Both the position numbers and the translations under genes were made by a program. DNA of 64,000 bases, taken from positions 1,798,001 to 1,862,000 of the forward strand of contig CAXXLO010000002.1 of NCBI GenBank assembly GCA_963664085.2, given 5' to 3'. Numbering within the stretch: position 1 is the first letter of the stretch; the number at the start of each line of letters is the position of its first letter. Below, piece by piece: positions 45,171 to 53,394 of this stretch. Under the pieces are notes generated by a model that saw nothing but the letters and a program-made list of their open reading frames with translations, searched no databases and was not told the origin of the DNA. Source of the DNA: Bin5 sp022821545. GTDB taxonomy: Bacteria; Chloroflexota; Anaerolineae; Caldilineales; Caldilineaceae.

Positions 45171-45614
45171 TCAGATCAGGAGCAGAAGCAGTCCGACGAG
45201 ACCGATCAGGCCGGAGATGTGATCGATCTGGAGGATAAACCAGAGCGCCAGACCATGCACGGCGATGCGCGCGGCCCACACGCCCCAGCGGTGCGGCGCC
45301 GCGGCCAGCGCGGTGATCAGAACGAACCACAGGTAGGGAGTCAACTGGCCCCACCCCATGCCGGTGCGCAGGAACTCCCACCCAGCCCAGACTAAGGAGA
45401 GCGCCCGCAGCCCTGTGGCCGCGCCGGGCCGGGGGTAGGCGGCGGCGACGTGCGCCAGCCACGTCCAGGGCGCGGCGTAGGGCGCGCCGATGAACCAGCA
45501 GGCGCCGACCGCAATCAGCCACTCCAGCGTACCCGCGATCAGCGGCGCGACCGACATCTGGCAGAAAAGCCCCCAGCCGCGGTCCTGCTGCAACAGCGAC
45601 CTATAGGTAGCCAC
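45171..45614 (-). CDS. Hypothetical membrane protein, 147 residues
   Basis: Not recognised. Starts at the GTG at 45614, with GGAGGAG upstream, and overlaps the stop of the previous gene by 14 bases, so translation is coupled. About four hydrophobic helices are present (around residues 20-40, 68-88, 93-110 and 115-145), rich in Trp/Gly/Ala. There are no cysteine clusters or recognisable motifs. It is likely a partner of the upstream membrane protein; both are encoded on one transcript from the 46293-46321 promoter. Confidence 0.6.
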   Translation of the reverse strand: MATYRSLLQQDRGWGLFCQMSVAPLIAGTLEWLIAVGACWFIGAPYAAPWTWLAHVAAAYPRPGAATGLRALSLVWAGWEFLRTGMGWGQLTPYLWFVLITALAAAPHRWGVWAARIAVHGLALWFILQIDHISGLIGLVGLLLLLI

Positions 45615-46209
45615 GCATCTCCTCCAGGGCTTCGTCGCCGAGCGATTTGGCGGCGCTCGCCATGTAGGCCAGCTGCTCCGAGACCAGCGACGAGAAGGCG
45701 AAGAACAGATTGAAGGCCCGCAGCGGCGTGGTCAGATAGAAGCTGGCGTCGGTCGCCATGTCGAAAAGCTGGGAGGGCCAGTAAAGGGCGATCAGGAACG
45801 ACATGCCCGACCACTCCTTGGCCAGCTTGCCGTACTCGATCGTAAAGACCGAGCCGTAGTTGGCGCTGTTGAACTTCAGGCTTTTGCGGCCCAGAATCGA
45901 GCCGAATAGCCAGACGTAGAAGCCCACGCCCGCCATGTAGGGGTTGGTCTTGGCGCGGTAGGCCATGCCGCTCGACACCATCTGGATGCCGGTGGTGAGC
46001 ATCCAGATCAGCATCGTCATCATGACGCCCCAGTTTGAGATCGGGTTGTTGAAGAGGTAGAAGAGCGTCTCCCCCTGGATGCGGCCCTGCACCCATCCCA
46101 TGCTTCCCAGCAGGTCCGCGACAAACATGGCGGCCACCAGGGCAAGAATCGGTCTTGAGGAGAGGAGAGCTACACGTCCGATTGAGGTTTTTGCAATGTC
46201 GTTTTTCAC
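45601..46209 (-). CDS. Hypothetical membrane protein, 202 residues
   Basis: Not recognised. Starts at the GTG at 46209, with AGGAG six bases upstream. Hydrophobic segments are at about residues 18-38, 58-78, 88-108 and 135-180. A conserved-looking soluble stretch (RKSLKFNSANYGSVFTIEY) lies between. It heads a two-gene unit with the 147-residue membrane protein. A strong promoter about 80 bases upstream contains a near-match to the LexA box in the same position as in recA, so DNA-damage control is possible. Confidence 0.6.
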   Translation of the reverse strand: MKNDIAKTSIGRVALLSSRPILALVAAMFVADLLGSMGWVQGRIQGETLFYLFNNPISNWGVMMTMLIWMLTTGIQMVSSGMAYRAKTNPYMAGVGFYVWLFGSILGRKSLKFNSANYGSVFTIEYGKLAKEWSGMSFLIALYWPSQLFDMATDASFYLTTPLRAFNLFFAFSSLVSEQLAYMASAAKSLGDEALEEMRGYL

Positions 46210-46292
46210 GGTTCGCTCCTTGCTATTGGGTCGAGCTCTATTGCCTGCGCTAGAGGCCGGTCGTTGCCGGGCCGCGAGGTCATGTATTGCAC

Positions 46293-46321
46293 ATACTAGC
46301 ACTTATGTTCTATTTTGTCAA
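46293..46321 (-). promoter_or_regulatory. Promoter of the membrane-protein pair with degenerate LexA box
   Basis: Minus strand consensus TTGACA (46316-46321), a 17-base spacer, TAGTAT (46293-46298). The spacer ends in GAACATAAGTGC, one base from GAAC-N4-GTTC and placed as in the recA promoter. Confidence 0.65.
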
Positions 46322-46369
46322 GAGGGGATATTGCATTTCCCGCGATCATTCTTCCGGGCGTGTGACGAC

Positions 46370-46456
46370 CTGAACGGCCCCGAAGGAGAGCCGGACTGGA
46401 GTGAACATCTCTGGTTCATCAATGAGTCGCGCGCGAGCAAAGTGGCAGACAAGTGA
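46370..46456 (+). pseudogene. Possible antitoxin fragment upstream of truncated VapC
   Basis: The frame ending at the TGA at 46454-46456 reads GEPDWSEHLWFINESRASK near its end, with coding-like composition. The stop overlaps the GTG of the VapC-like fragment by two bases, the typical layout of a toxin-antitoxin pair. No intact start is visible, and identity as an antitoxin is inferred from position only. Confidence 0.3.
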
Positions 46457-46542
46457 TATTTGTCGATACGAATGTATTCATTCATTTATGCCGTGGGCTG
46501 GCCTCATCCCGGCGCGATGTGCAAGCGATCAAGACCTTATGA
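46453..46542 (+). pseudogene. Truncated VapC-like PIN-domain toxin
   Basis: From the GTG it reads VIFVDTNVFIHL, the first strand and first catalytic Asp of PIN-domain ribonucleases. It then ends after 29 residues, where the family has about 130. The later acidic residues are gone, so it cannot be active. Confidence 0.5.
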
Positions 46543-46590
46543 TTAGACTCTTGCAGATGTGAGTAGTTCCTCATCTGCCTCATAGAGTGG

Positions 46591-46638
46591 TATACTCCTT
46601 CCCACTATTAACACTTAGGCCCCTAAACGTTAATAGTG
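46591..46638 (+). promoter_or_regulatory. Fic promoter -10 and nested palindromic operator
   Basis: TATACT (46591-46596) is a likely -10. Just downstream CACTATTAAC (46603-46612) and GTTAATAGTG (46629-46638) are perfect inverted arms, with TTAGG/CCTAA nested inside. A further GTTAATA follows before the start codon. This suggests autoregulation or a dedicated repressor. Confidence 0.55.
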
Positions 46639-46680
46639 AAATCCATTATGCACGTAACGTTAATAAGGGGACTGACCACC

Positions 46681-47844
46681 ATGCGGCGCGGCGAAGCCGG
46701 CAGCTACGAGGTAACGATCACCGGAGACGAACAGGTACGCGCCTTCGTCCCGTTTCCGCTTCCGCCACAGCCTCCACTGGACCTGAAAGGACCGCTGCAG
46801 CAAACGCTTGAAGCAGCGCTGCTGGCCTTGGGTCGTCTTGACGGCGTCACAACTCTCCTGCCGGACCAGACGCTGTTTCTCTATACATATGTGCGCAAGG
46901 AGGCCGTGCTCTCTTCTCAAATTGAAGGAACACAGTCATCACTGTCCGACCTGCTGCTCTTTGAGTTGGAGGAAGCGCCCGGCGTCCCACTCGATGATGT
47001 GGTCGAAGTCTCGAACTACGTAGCCGCGCTTGAGCATGGCCTGCGCCGCCTGAGGGAAGGTTTTCCGCTGTCCAACCGCCTGCTGAGCGAAATCCACGGC
47101 GTCCTGCTGTCGCGGGGGCGTGGCAGCGAAAAAACGCCCGGCGAGTTCCGTCGTTCCCAAAACTGGCTAGGCGGCTCACGCCCTGGCAACGCTGACTTTG
47201 TGCCGCCGCCGCATCGCGTCGTGCCCGCCTGCATGGCCGACCTTGAACGCTTCCTCCACGCCAGAGAGGACGGCCTGCCCTTGCTATTGCGCGCCGGACT
47301 TGCCCACGTGCAGTTCGAGACCATTCACCCTTTCCTTGACGGCAACGGACGTGTCGGTAGACTGCTGGTGACACTGCTGCTGTGCCAAGCCGGCGTGCTG
47401 CGTGAGCCGCTCCTATACTTGAGCCTCTATTTGAAGCAACAAAGAGAGAGATACTACGATCTGCTCAACTACGTACGCCAAAGCGGCGATTGGGAGGAAT
47501 GGCTCGCCTTTTTCCTTGAAGGCGTCCGGGTGACGGCCACAGGCGCCGTCGATGTTGCCCAACAGATCGCTCAAATGTTCCAGGAAAACCACAATCGCAT
47601 CCAAAGGACCGGTCGACGCGCCGGTTCGGCTATTCGCGTGCATGAAGCGCTGAAGGAGCGTCCGGTCCTGCCTCTGGCCGAGGTTCGCAAGAAAACGACG
47701 CTTGCCTTCCCAACCGCTACCAGGGCAATGGAACTGCTTGTCGAGCACGGGATTGCCCGTGAGATCACGGGAAAACGCCGTGACCGGCTGTTCGTGTATG
47801 ACCGGTATCTTGCCATCCTCGATGAAGGGACAGAGCCGGTGTAG
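46681..47844 (+). CDS. Fic-domain protein (AMPylase family)
   Basis: 387 residues from the ATG at 46681, with AAGGGGA upstream. An N-terminal Fic_N region contains VLSSQIEGTQSS near residue 77; the S-x-x-x-E-G inhibitory helix of class II Fic proteins is intact. The active-site motif HPFLDGNGRVGR near residue 215-226 has the catalytic His and the ATP-binding GNGR. A C-terminal winged-helix-like part (from about 315) ends the protein. It would transfer AMP (or another nucleotide) to a target. It lies next to toxin-antitoxin remnants and behind an elaborate palindrome, which fits a regulated toxin-like or stress role. Confidence 0.92.
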   Translation: MRRGEAGSYEVTITGDEQVRAFVPFPLPPQPPLDLKGPLQQTLEAALLALGRLDGVTTLLPDQTLFLYTYVRKEAVLSSQIEGTQSSLSDLLLFELEEAPGVPLDDVVEVSNYVAALEHGLRRLREGFPLSNRLLSEIHGVLLSRGRGSEKTPGEFRRSQNWLGGSRPGNADFVPPPHRVVPACMADLERFLHAREDGLPLLLRAGLAHVQFETIHPFLDGNGRVGRLLVTLLLCQAGVLREPLLYLSLYLKQQRERYYDLLNYVRQSGDWEEWLAFFLEGVRVTATGAVDVAQQIAQMFQENHNRIQRTGRRAGSAIRVHEALKERPVLPLAEVRKKTTLAFPTATRAMELLVEHGIAREITGKRRDRLFVYDRYLAILDEGTEPV

Positions 47845-47881
47845 CGTCGGGCGCCGACTGATCCTAAGCCCCAAAAACTGA

Positions 47882-47910
47882 TTGACACCATCCCGAACCC
47901 GTGTTATCTT
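47882..47910 (+). promoter_or_regulatory. Promoter of ABC cassette 2
   Basis: Consensus TTGACA (47882-47887), a 17-base spacer, TATCTT (47905-47910). This gives a leader of about 140 bases before the 48056 start and marks the operon boundary after Fic. Confidence 0.7.
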
Positions 47911-48055
47911 CTCCCGCAGTGCCCCATCTTGTTTCACGCAGATCCTCATATCCACCTGCAACCGCCACTGGTTGCGCTACAAACGTTCTTCGAGCAGTCT
48001 GCCTGTGATCGTCCATTTTAGGTCTTTACATCACCATTCAAAGGAGCGACACAAA

Positions 48056-49441
48056 ATGACAAAACGCGCAATGAGCCGACGTGACTTCATGCACGTGGCA
48101 ACCGCAACATCCGTCGGCGCCCTGATCGCCGCCTGCGCGCCGGCCGCCGCGCCGTCCGCGGAAAGCGATGGCGGGGGCGGAGCGGCAATGGAAGAGGTCA
48201 CCATCGAGTTCTGGGTGAACCAGCCCATGGCCCGCTCTGAAGGGCTGTGGGACACGCTGATGGCCGAGTACGAGGAGATCAACCCCGGCGTAACCGTATC
48301 CTCGCTCATCATCCCGCACCGCGACTACGAGCCCAAGGTGCTCACCGGGCTGGCCGGCGGCACCGTCGGCGATCTGCTGGACGTCCATCCCATGCACAAC
48401 GCCACGATGGCGATGCGCGGCGCACTGATGCCGCTCGATGAACTGATGCCCACGCTCGGCGTCAGCGATGACGAGATGACCAAAGCCTGGGACTACAACG
48501 TCTGGCGCGGAAAGCGCTGGGCCATTCCCCGCTCCGACAACCCGACAATCATGCTCTACAACCGCAGCATGGTCGCCGAGGCCGGCATGGACGACCCCGC
48601 CGAGCTGTGGGCGGAAGGCAAGTGGGACATCGAAGCCTTCGATAACACCATGGACGCCGTCAGCGGCGGCGAGGGCGAAGATCGCGTTTACGGCTGCGCC
48701 CTGCCCGGCGGCGGCACCATCCGCATGCAGTGCGTCTGGATCTGGGGCAACGACGCCACCGTCTGGAATGCGGACGAGACCGCGTCTGCCTTCAACAGCC
48801 CCGAGGCGATCGAAGCCTGGGAGTACATGACCGGCGCCGTGGCCAGAGGCTGGGCGCCCACACCCGCCGAGAGCAACATCCCCGGCGGCTGGGTCGCCAT
48901 GATGGGACAGCGCCGTCTGTGCATGCAGTGGCCGGGCGCGCAGTTTGTCCTCGGCGGCCAGGCCCAGTTCATCCCCGAAGACGTCATGTCGGAAATGCAG
49001 CTGGTGCCGCTCAACACGCTCTGGAACGGCAATCGCGAAGTGCGCAACGCCACCAACTCCCACGGCATCTACCTTCAGACCGATCACGTCGACGAGTCCT
49101 GGGCGATGTGCCAGTACCTGATCTCCGACGATGCCCAGTTCCGCATCATCCGCGAGCGCTGGACTTCGCCGATGGTCAAGCGCCACGCCGAAAGCGAAGC
49201 CTGGCTGGGCAGCCTCGAACCGAACCTGGAGACCGCGGAAATGTGGGAAGACTCCTTCAACAACATCCGCGCCTTCTCCCACCTGCCGCGCCAGCAGGAG
49301 ATGGACAACCTGATCCAGGCGGCCAAGGATCGCATCATTCTCGGTGAGGCCACGGCCCAGGAGGCGATGGACGCCGTCGCCGCCGAAGTCGACGCCATCA
49401 TCGCCGAAGTGGAAGTAGAGATTCAGGAAGCCGGACTGTAA
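48056..49441 (+). CDS. ABC transporter substrate-binding lipoprotein (cassette 2)
   Basis: 461 residues from the ATG at 48056, with AAAGGAG upstream; the frame is open further up but that part overlaps the promoter. A Tat signal (MSRRDFMHV) leads to lipobox LIAAC (Cys27), then a Gly/Ser/Ala linker. The mature protein, from VTIEFWVNQPMARSEGLW, is a family 1 solute-binding protein with the ligand-lobe segment LYNRSMVAEAGMDDP. It feeds the two permeases downstream. The ligand is probably a sugar; sequence differs clearly from the cassette 1 and 3 proteins, so the ligands probably differ. Confidence 0.9.
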   Translation: MTKRAMSRRDFMHVATATSVGALIAACAPAAAPSAESDGGGGAAMEEVTIEFWVNQPMARSEGLWDTLMAEYEEINPGVTVSSLIIPHRDYEPKVLTGLAGGTVGDLLDVHPMHNATMAMRGALMPLDELMPTLGVSDDEMTKAWDYNVWRGKRWAIPRSDNPTIMLYNRSMVAEAGMDDPAELWAEGKWDIEAFDNTMDAVSGGEGEDRVYGCALPGGGTIRMQCVWIWGNDATVWNADETASAFNSPEAIEAWEYMTGAVARGWAPTPAESNIPGGWVAMMGQRRLCMQWPGAQFVLGGQAQFIPEDVMSEMQLVPLNTLWNGNREVRNATNSHGIYLQTDHVDESWAMCQYLISDDAQFRIIRERWTSPMVKRHAESEAWLGSLEPNLETAEMWEDSFNNIRAFSHLPRQQEMDNLIQAAKDRIILGEATAQEAMDAVAAEVDAIIAEVEVEIQEAGL

Positions 49442-49456
49442 GTGGTGAACAGTGGA

Positions 49457-49492
49457 TAGTGGTCAGTGGTCGGCAATAGCCACTGGCCGCTA
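49457..49492 (+). repeat. Intercistronic stem-loop between binding protein and permease (cassette 2)
   Basis: TAGTGGTCAGTGG and CCACTGGCCGCTA form a 13-base stem (two G-U pairs) with a 10-base loop, 15 bases after the binding-protein stop. It is in the same place as the hairpin of cassette 1. Confidence 0.6.
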
Positions 49493-49519
49493 TCTCTCCT
49501 TCAAAGCGGGGATTGGCCC

Positions 49520-50470
49520 ATGGCAGACGCCGTGCCTCTGGGGGTAAGCAGCCCTGTACCAGGCAAAAAACCGAGATGGTCGCGCAAAGTCAAAGCCGAC
49601 AATGTCGCCGGCTATCTGTTCATGGCGCCCTGGATCATCGGCTTCCTGGCCTTTACCGTCGGGCCCATGCTGGCCTCCGGCTACCTGTCGCTGACAAAAT
49701 ACTCCGGTTTCGGCGCGATCAAGTGGGTCGGCTTCGAAAACTACGACAAGATCTTCCAGGACGATCTCTTCTACACCGCGCTCTACAATACCTCGTATTA
49801 CGCCTTTCTGGGCGTGCCCGCCCAGCTTCTCGTCGCGCTCTGCCTGGCCGTTCTCCTCAACATGAAGGTGCGCTACGTCAACGTCTTTCGCACCGTCTAC
49901 TACATCCCGACGGTTACGCCGGCGGTCGCCAACGTCTTCCTGTGGGTCTGGATCTTCAACTTCGACTTCGGCCTGATCAACTCGCTGCTGCGCCTGATCG
50001 GAATCTCGCCGGTCAACTGGCTCTGGGATCCCCAGATCGTCAAGCCGGCGCTGATTCTGATGAGCCTGTGGTCGGTGGGGCAGCAGATGGTCATCTTTCT
50101 GGCCGCCCTGCAGGGCGTGTCCGAAGAGCTGTTGGAGGCCGCGTCGATTGACGGCGCCACCAACTTCCGCCGTTTTCTCAGAATCACGGTCCCGCTGATC
50201 AGCCCGGTCATCTTTCTCAACCTCATTATCGGCATTATCAACCTTTTTCAGACATTCACCGTCGCCTTCATCGCCACCAGAGGCGGACCGATCAACTCCT
50301 CACTCTTCTACGTGCTCTACATCTATCGCAAAGGGTTCGAAAGTTTCTCGATGGGCTATGCTTCCGGGCTGGCCTGGATCCTTTTCATGATTATCCTGGT
50401 GATCACCGGCATCCAGTTCTATTTCGCCCGCAATTGGGTCTACTATGAGAGCGGCGGCCCGCCCAGCTAG
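49520..50470 (+). CDS. ABC sugar permease, UgpA/MalF type (cassette 2)
   Basis: 316 residues from the ATG at 49520. About 35 residues of hydrophilic N-terminus precede AGYLFMAPWIIGFLAFTVG; six helices in total. The EAA loop near residue 212 reads EAASIDGATNFRRFLRITVP. The C-terminus ends with a short polar tail after WVYYESGG. It pairs with the MalG-type permease 77 bases downstream. The upstream hairpin at 49457-49492 lies between it and the binding-protein gene. Confidence 0.92.
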   Translation: MADAVPLGVSSPVPGKKPRWSRKVKADNVAGYLFMAPWIIGFLAFTVGPMLASGYLSLTKYSGFGAIKWVGFENYDKIFQDDLFYTALYNTSYYAFLGVPAQLLVALCLAVLLNMKVRYVNVFRTVYYIPTVTPAVANVFLWVWIFNFDFGLINSLLRLIGISPVNWLWDPQIVKPALILMSLWSVGQQMVIFLAALQGVSEELLEAASIDGATNFRRFLRITVPLISPVIFLNLIIGIINLFQTFTVAFIATRGGPINSSLFYVLYIYRKGFESFSMGYASGLAWILFMIILVITGIQFYFARNWVYYESGGPPS

Positions 50471-50547
50471 TACTCCAGTGGCCGGTGGCCAGTGAGCAGC
50501 TGTGATCACGAGCCACAGTTCATCGACTGCTTCTTTGGAGAAATGCA

Positions 50548-51402
50548 GTGGTAGATAGAGAAGAAAAGTATATCGGGACGATATCGGGCAAATTAATGGC
50601 CTACATCCTGCTGGCGCTGGGGGGCGTCATCTCGCTGATGCCCCTCTACTGGCTGGTTCTGACCTCGCTGCGGCCTGCCGGCGCCGAGTTCACCTACCCG
50701 CCCGAGTGGATCCCCTCCTCATTCCATCCGGAAAACTATGGAGTTGCCTGGAATCGCGCGCCCTTCTGGCTCTTCACCTTCAACAGCATTCTGGTTACCT
50801 TCCTGGCCACGCTGGGCACGCTCCTCACCGCGTCGATGGCGGCCTACGCCTTTGCCCGCATCCCCTTTTATGGCCGCAACGTCTGGTTCGCGCTTACGCT
50901 CTCGACGATGATGCTACCGTGGGCAGTCACGCTGATCCCGCGCTTCCTGCTCTTCAAATATCTGAGCCTGCTCGATTCGCTGTGGCCCCTCTTTCTGCCG
51001 TTCTGGTTCGGCGGCGGGGCTTTCTATATCTTTCTTGTGCGCCAGTTCATTATGACGCTGCCGGTCGAGATGGAGGAGGCGGCCGTCGTCGACGGCGCAT
51101 CGCGGCTGCGCATCTTTCTGATGATTACGATGCCGCTGACCAAACCGGCGATCGCGGCGGTGGGCGTCTTCTCTTTCATTCAACATTGGAACGATTTCAT
51201 GGGGCCGTTGATCTTCACCAACAGCGAAGAAAGCCGCACTTTGGCGCTGGGGCTGCGCTACTTCGGCGACGAACAGTTCACCGAGTTCCGCCTCATCATG
51301 GCCGTCGCCACTGTGATGCTTGTCCCCGTCCTGGTCGTCTTCTTTGCCGCCAACAAGTATTTCGTCTCCGGCGTCGCCCTCTCCGGCCTGGCCGGCCGCT
51401 AG
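50548..51402 (+). CDS. ABC sugar permease, UgpE/MalG type (cassette 2)
   Basis: 284 residues from the GTG at 50548, with TTTGGAG upstream. Six helices begin LMAYILLALGGVISLMPLYW; the EAA loop near residue 180 reads EAAVVDGASRLRIFLMITMP. The C-terminus KYFVSGVALSGLAGR is the family ending. It lies 94 bases upstream of the tandem PhyH genes in the same direction, and a common transcript is likely. Confidence 0.92.
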   Translation: MVDREEKYIGTISGKLMAYILLALGGVISLMPLYWLVLTSLRPAGAEFTYPPEWIPSSFHPENYGVAWNRAPFWLFTFNSILVTFLATLGTLLTASMAAYAFARIPFYGRNVWFALTLSTMMLPWAVTLIPRFLLFKYLSLLDSLWPLFLPFWFGGGAFYIFLVRQFIMTLPVEMEEAAVVDGASRLRIFLMITMPLTKPAIAAVGVFSFIQHWNDFMGPLIFTNSEESRTLALGLRYFGDEQFTEFRLIMAVATVMLVPVLVVFFAANKYFVSGVALSGLAGR

Positions 51403-51495
51403 GTCGGCGCCTGCCGCCCGATTTCCGAGCGTCGCCCGCGGCAGCGAAACAACCAATACCGACATCCGACAAAAAAGATCTCCGGAGTTCAGACA

Positions 51496-52299
51496 ATGCA
51501 GAGTGCAAACGGTAACGAGACGCCGACCGACCGCAAGGCGCTGACCGAAGAACAGATCAACCGCTTCTGGATCGACGGCTATCTGACGATCGGCAAGATT
51601 CTCGAGGATGACGAGATCGAGCTGTTGCGCCGGGAGTATGACTATGAATTTGAACGGGCGCGCAGCGGCCGCAATCCCAGGTTCCGCAACCTGTCGATCG
51701 ACGACACCGACGACCTGGAGGCCAAGAACCGGGCCGAATCGCAGATGCTCCAGATCATGCAGATGTGCGAATACAACATCCACTTTCGCCAGCTGCTCTA
51801 CGACGACCGCATCCTCGACATGGTCGAAGACCTGATCGGTCCGAACATCCAGCTCTTCCACGACCAGGCGCTGTTCAAACCGGCCCACCACGGCGGCCCC
51901 GTCCACTGGCACCAGGACAACGCCTACTGGAAATGCAGCCCGCCCAACCTGGTGAGTTGCTGGCTTACGCTGGACGACGTGGACGTCACCAACGGCGCGA
52001 TGCAGTTTCTCCCCGGCACGCATTTCCGCTCTGAGGAACACGAGCGGGCGCAGGACGAAAGCGTTCTGCTGGACATGGGCGACAAGGTCGAGCAGTCCAA
52101 GGCCGTCGTGGTCCCGCTGCCGGCCGGCGGGGTGACGCTCCACCACTGCCAGACCCTGCACTACACCGCGCCCAACGTCACCGACCGCCAGCGCCGCGCC
52201 TTTGCCATTCACTTCATGAATCCCGGCACCAAGTCGCTGCGCGAGATGCAGTATCTGGAGGTATCGTTCGAACGCCCCATGCTGCGCATGCGCGTCTAG
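51496..52299 (+). CDS. Phytanoyl-CoA dioxygenase-family protein, tandem copy 1
   Basis: 267 residues; CGGAG precedes the ATG. The 2-oxoglutarate/Fe(II) double-stranded beta-helix shows the iron site HWHQDNAYWKCSP (HxD near residue 138-140) and the distal His in LHHCQTLHYTAPN, followed by RQRRAFAIHFM with the 2-oxoglutarate Arg. The family hydroxylates a wide range of small molecules; the real substrate is unknown. Its neighbour shares most of its residues. Copy 1 has an 11-residue insertion (around DDTDDLEAKNRAE) missing from copy 2. Confidence 0.92.
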   Translation: MQSANGNETPTDRKALTEEQINRFWIDGYLTIGKILEDDEIELLRREYDYEFERARSGRNPRFRNLSIDDTDDLEAKNRAESQMLQIMQMCEYNIHFRQLLYDDRILDMVEDLIGPNIQLFHDQALFKPAHHGGPVHWHQDNAYWKCSPPNLVSCWLTLDDVDVTNGAMQFLPGTHFRSEEHERAQDESVLLDMGDKVEQSKAVVVPLPAGGVTLHHCQTLHYTAPNVTDRQRRAFAIHFMNPGTKSLREMQYLEVSFERPMLRMRV

Positions 52300-52449
52300 C
52301 CTGCAGCAACCGGCTTCTGAAAGCCTGTTCCCGTTATTCAGTTCCTATCAGCCACTCTCCCTGGGGCAGTTTCTCACCATTTGGAAACATCGCTCACACG
52401 CCTGGACACACCGAGAACTGGAAACCGAGCGCTGAAAGGTCTTTAAGCC

Positions 52450-53220
52450 ATGCAGAATACAAACGGAAACAGCGGGCCGGCACAACGCAAGGCGCTGACC
52501 GAAGAGCAGGTCAACCGCTTCTGGACTGAGGGTTATCTGGGCATCGGCAAGATCCTGGAGGACGACGAGATCGAGCTATTGCGCCGGGAGTATGATCACG
52601 AATTTGAACTGGCCAACAGCGGTCGTCATCCCAGGTTTCGCAGCCATGCGATCGGCGATACCAGGATGCTGCAGATCATGCAGATGTGCGAATACAACAT
52701 CCACTTTCGCCGTCTGCTCTACGACGACCGCATTCTGGACATGGTCGAAGATCTGATCGGGCCGAACATCCAGCTTTTCCACGACCAAGCGCTGTTCAAG
52801 CCTGCCCGCCACGGCGCCCCCGCCCTCTGGCACCAGGACAACGCCTACTGGAAATGCAGCCCGCCCAACCTGGTGAGCTGCTGGCTGACACTGGACGACG
52901 TCGACGTTCGCAACGGCGCCATGCAGTTTCTCCCGGGCACACACTTCCGCTCGCAGGAACACGAACGGCTGGCCGACAACAACGCCCTGCTCGATCTGAG
53001 TGACCAGGTCGACGATTCGAAAGCGGTCGTTGTCCCGCTGCCTGCCGGCGGCGTCACGCTGCACCACTGCCAGACCCTGCACTACACCGCGCCCAACGAA
53101 ACCGACCGCCAGCGCCGGGCCTTCGCCATCCACTTCATGAATCCCGGCACCAGGTCGCTACGCGAAATGAAATACCTGGAGGTGTCGTTCGAGCAGCCGG
53201 TGCTGCGAATGCGGGTTTGA
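52450..53220 (+). CDS. Phytanoyl-CoA dioxygenase-family protein, tandem copy 2
   Basis: 256 residues, very similar to the gene 150 bases upstream along its whole length. The iron-binding HxD (LWHQDNAYWKCSP) and distal His (LHHCQTLHYTAPN) are kept; the start of the HxD motif is ALWHQD instead of VHWHQD. The lack of an insertion near residue 60-70 and several substitutions in the variable loop (for example SQEHERLADNNALLDL) suggest altered substrate preference. Recent duplication followed by divergence is the simplest reading. Confidence 0.92.
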   Translation: MQNTNGNSGPAQRKALTEEQVNRFWTEGYLGIGKILEDDEIELLRREYDHEFELANSGRHPRFRSHAIGDTRMLQIMQMCEYNIHFRRLLYDDRILDMVEDLIGPNIQLFHDQALFKPARHGAPALWHQDNAYWKCSPPNLVSCWLTLDDVDVRNGAMQFLPGTHFRSQEHERLADNNALLDLSDQVDDSKAVVVPLPAGGVTLHHCQTLHYTAPNETDRQRRAFAIHFMNPGTRSLREMKYLEVSFEQPVLRMRV

Positions 53221-53394
53221 GGTCAGCTTTCGGTAGTCAGTTCCTCGTTCCTGATAACGGCAGACGGTCTCGCCATGGCTTAGCCTGGCGGGATAGAGAA
53301 TTGGATAGACGGCTGTGATTCCAAATCCGATTTCGCAATGATTTGACCGTAAACAAGGAGACCGAACGAATTCATACAGAGGAGGAGAAACACA

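Larger units (their letters stand above)
46210..46680. other. 471-base divergent region with toxin-antitoxin remnants
   Basis: This contains, from left: the promoter of the membrane-protein pair (46293-46321), a coding-like fragment ending at 46456, a truncated VapC-like start (46453-46542), and the Fic operator palindrome (46603-46638). No intact gene lies in the gap. Confidence 0.55.

Noticed and set aside
53344..53373. TTGACC with ACGAAT 17 bases later before the cassette 3 binding-protein gene.
   Set aside because: The -10 match is poor and overlaps the ribosome-binding region; the real promoter is probably further upstream or shared with the PhyH genes.
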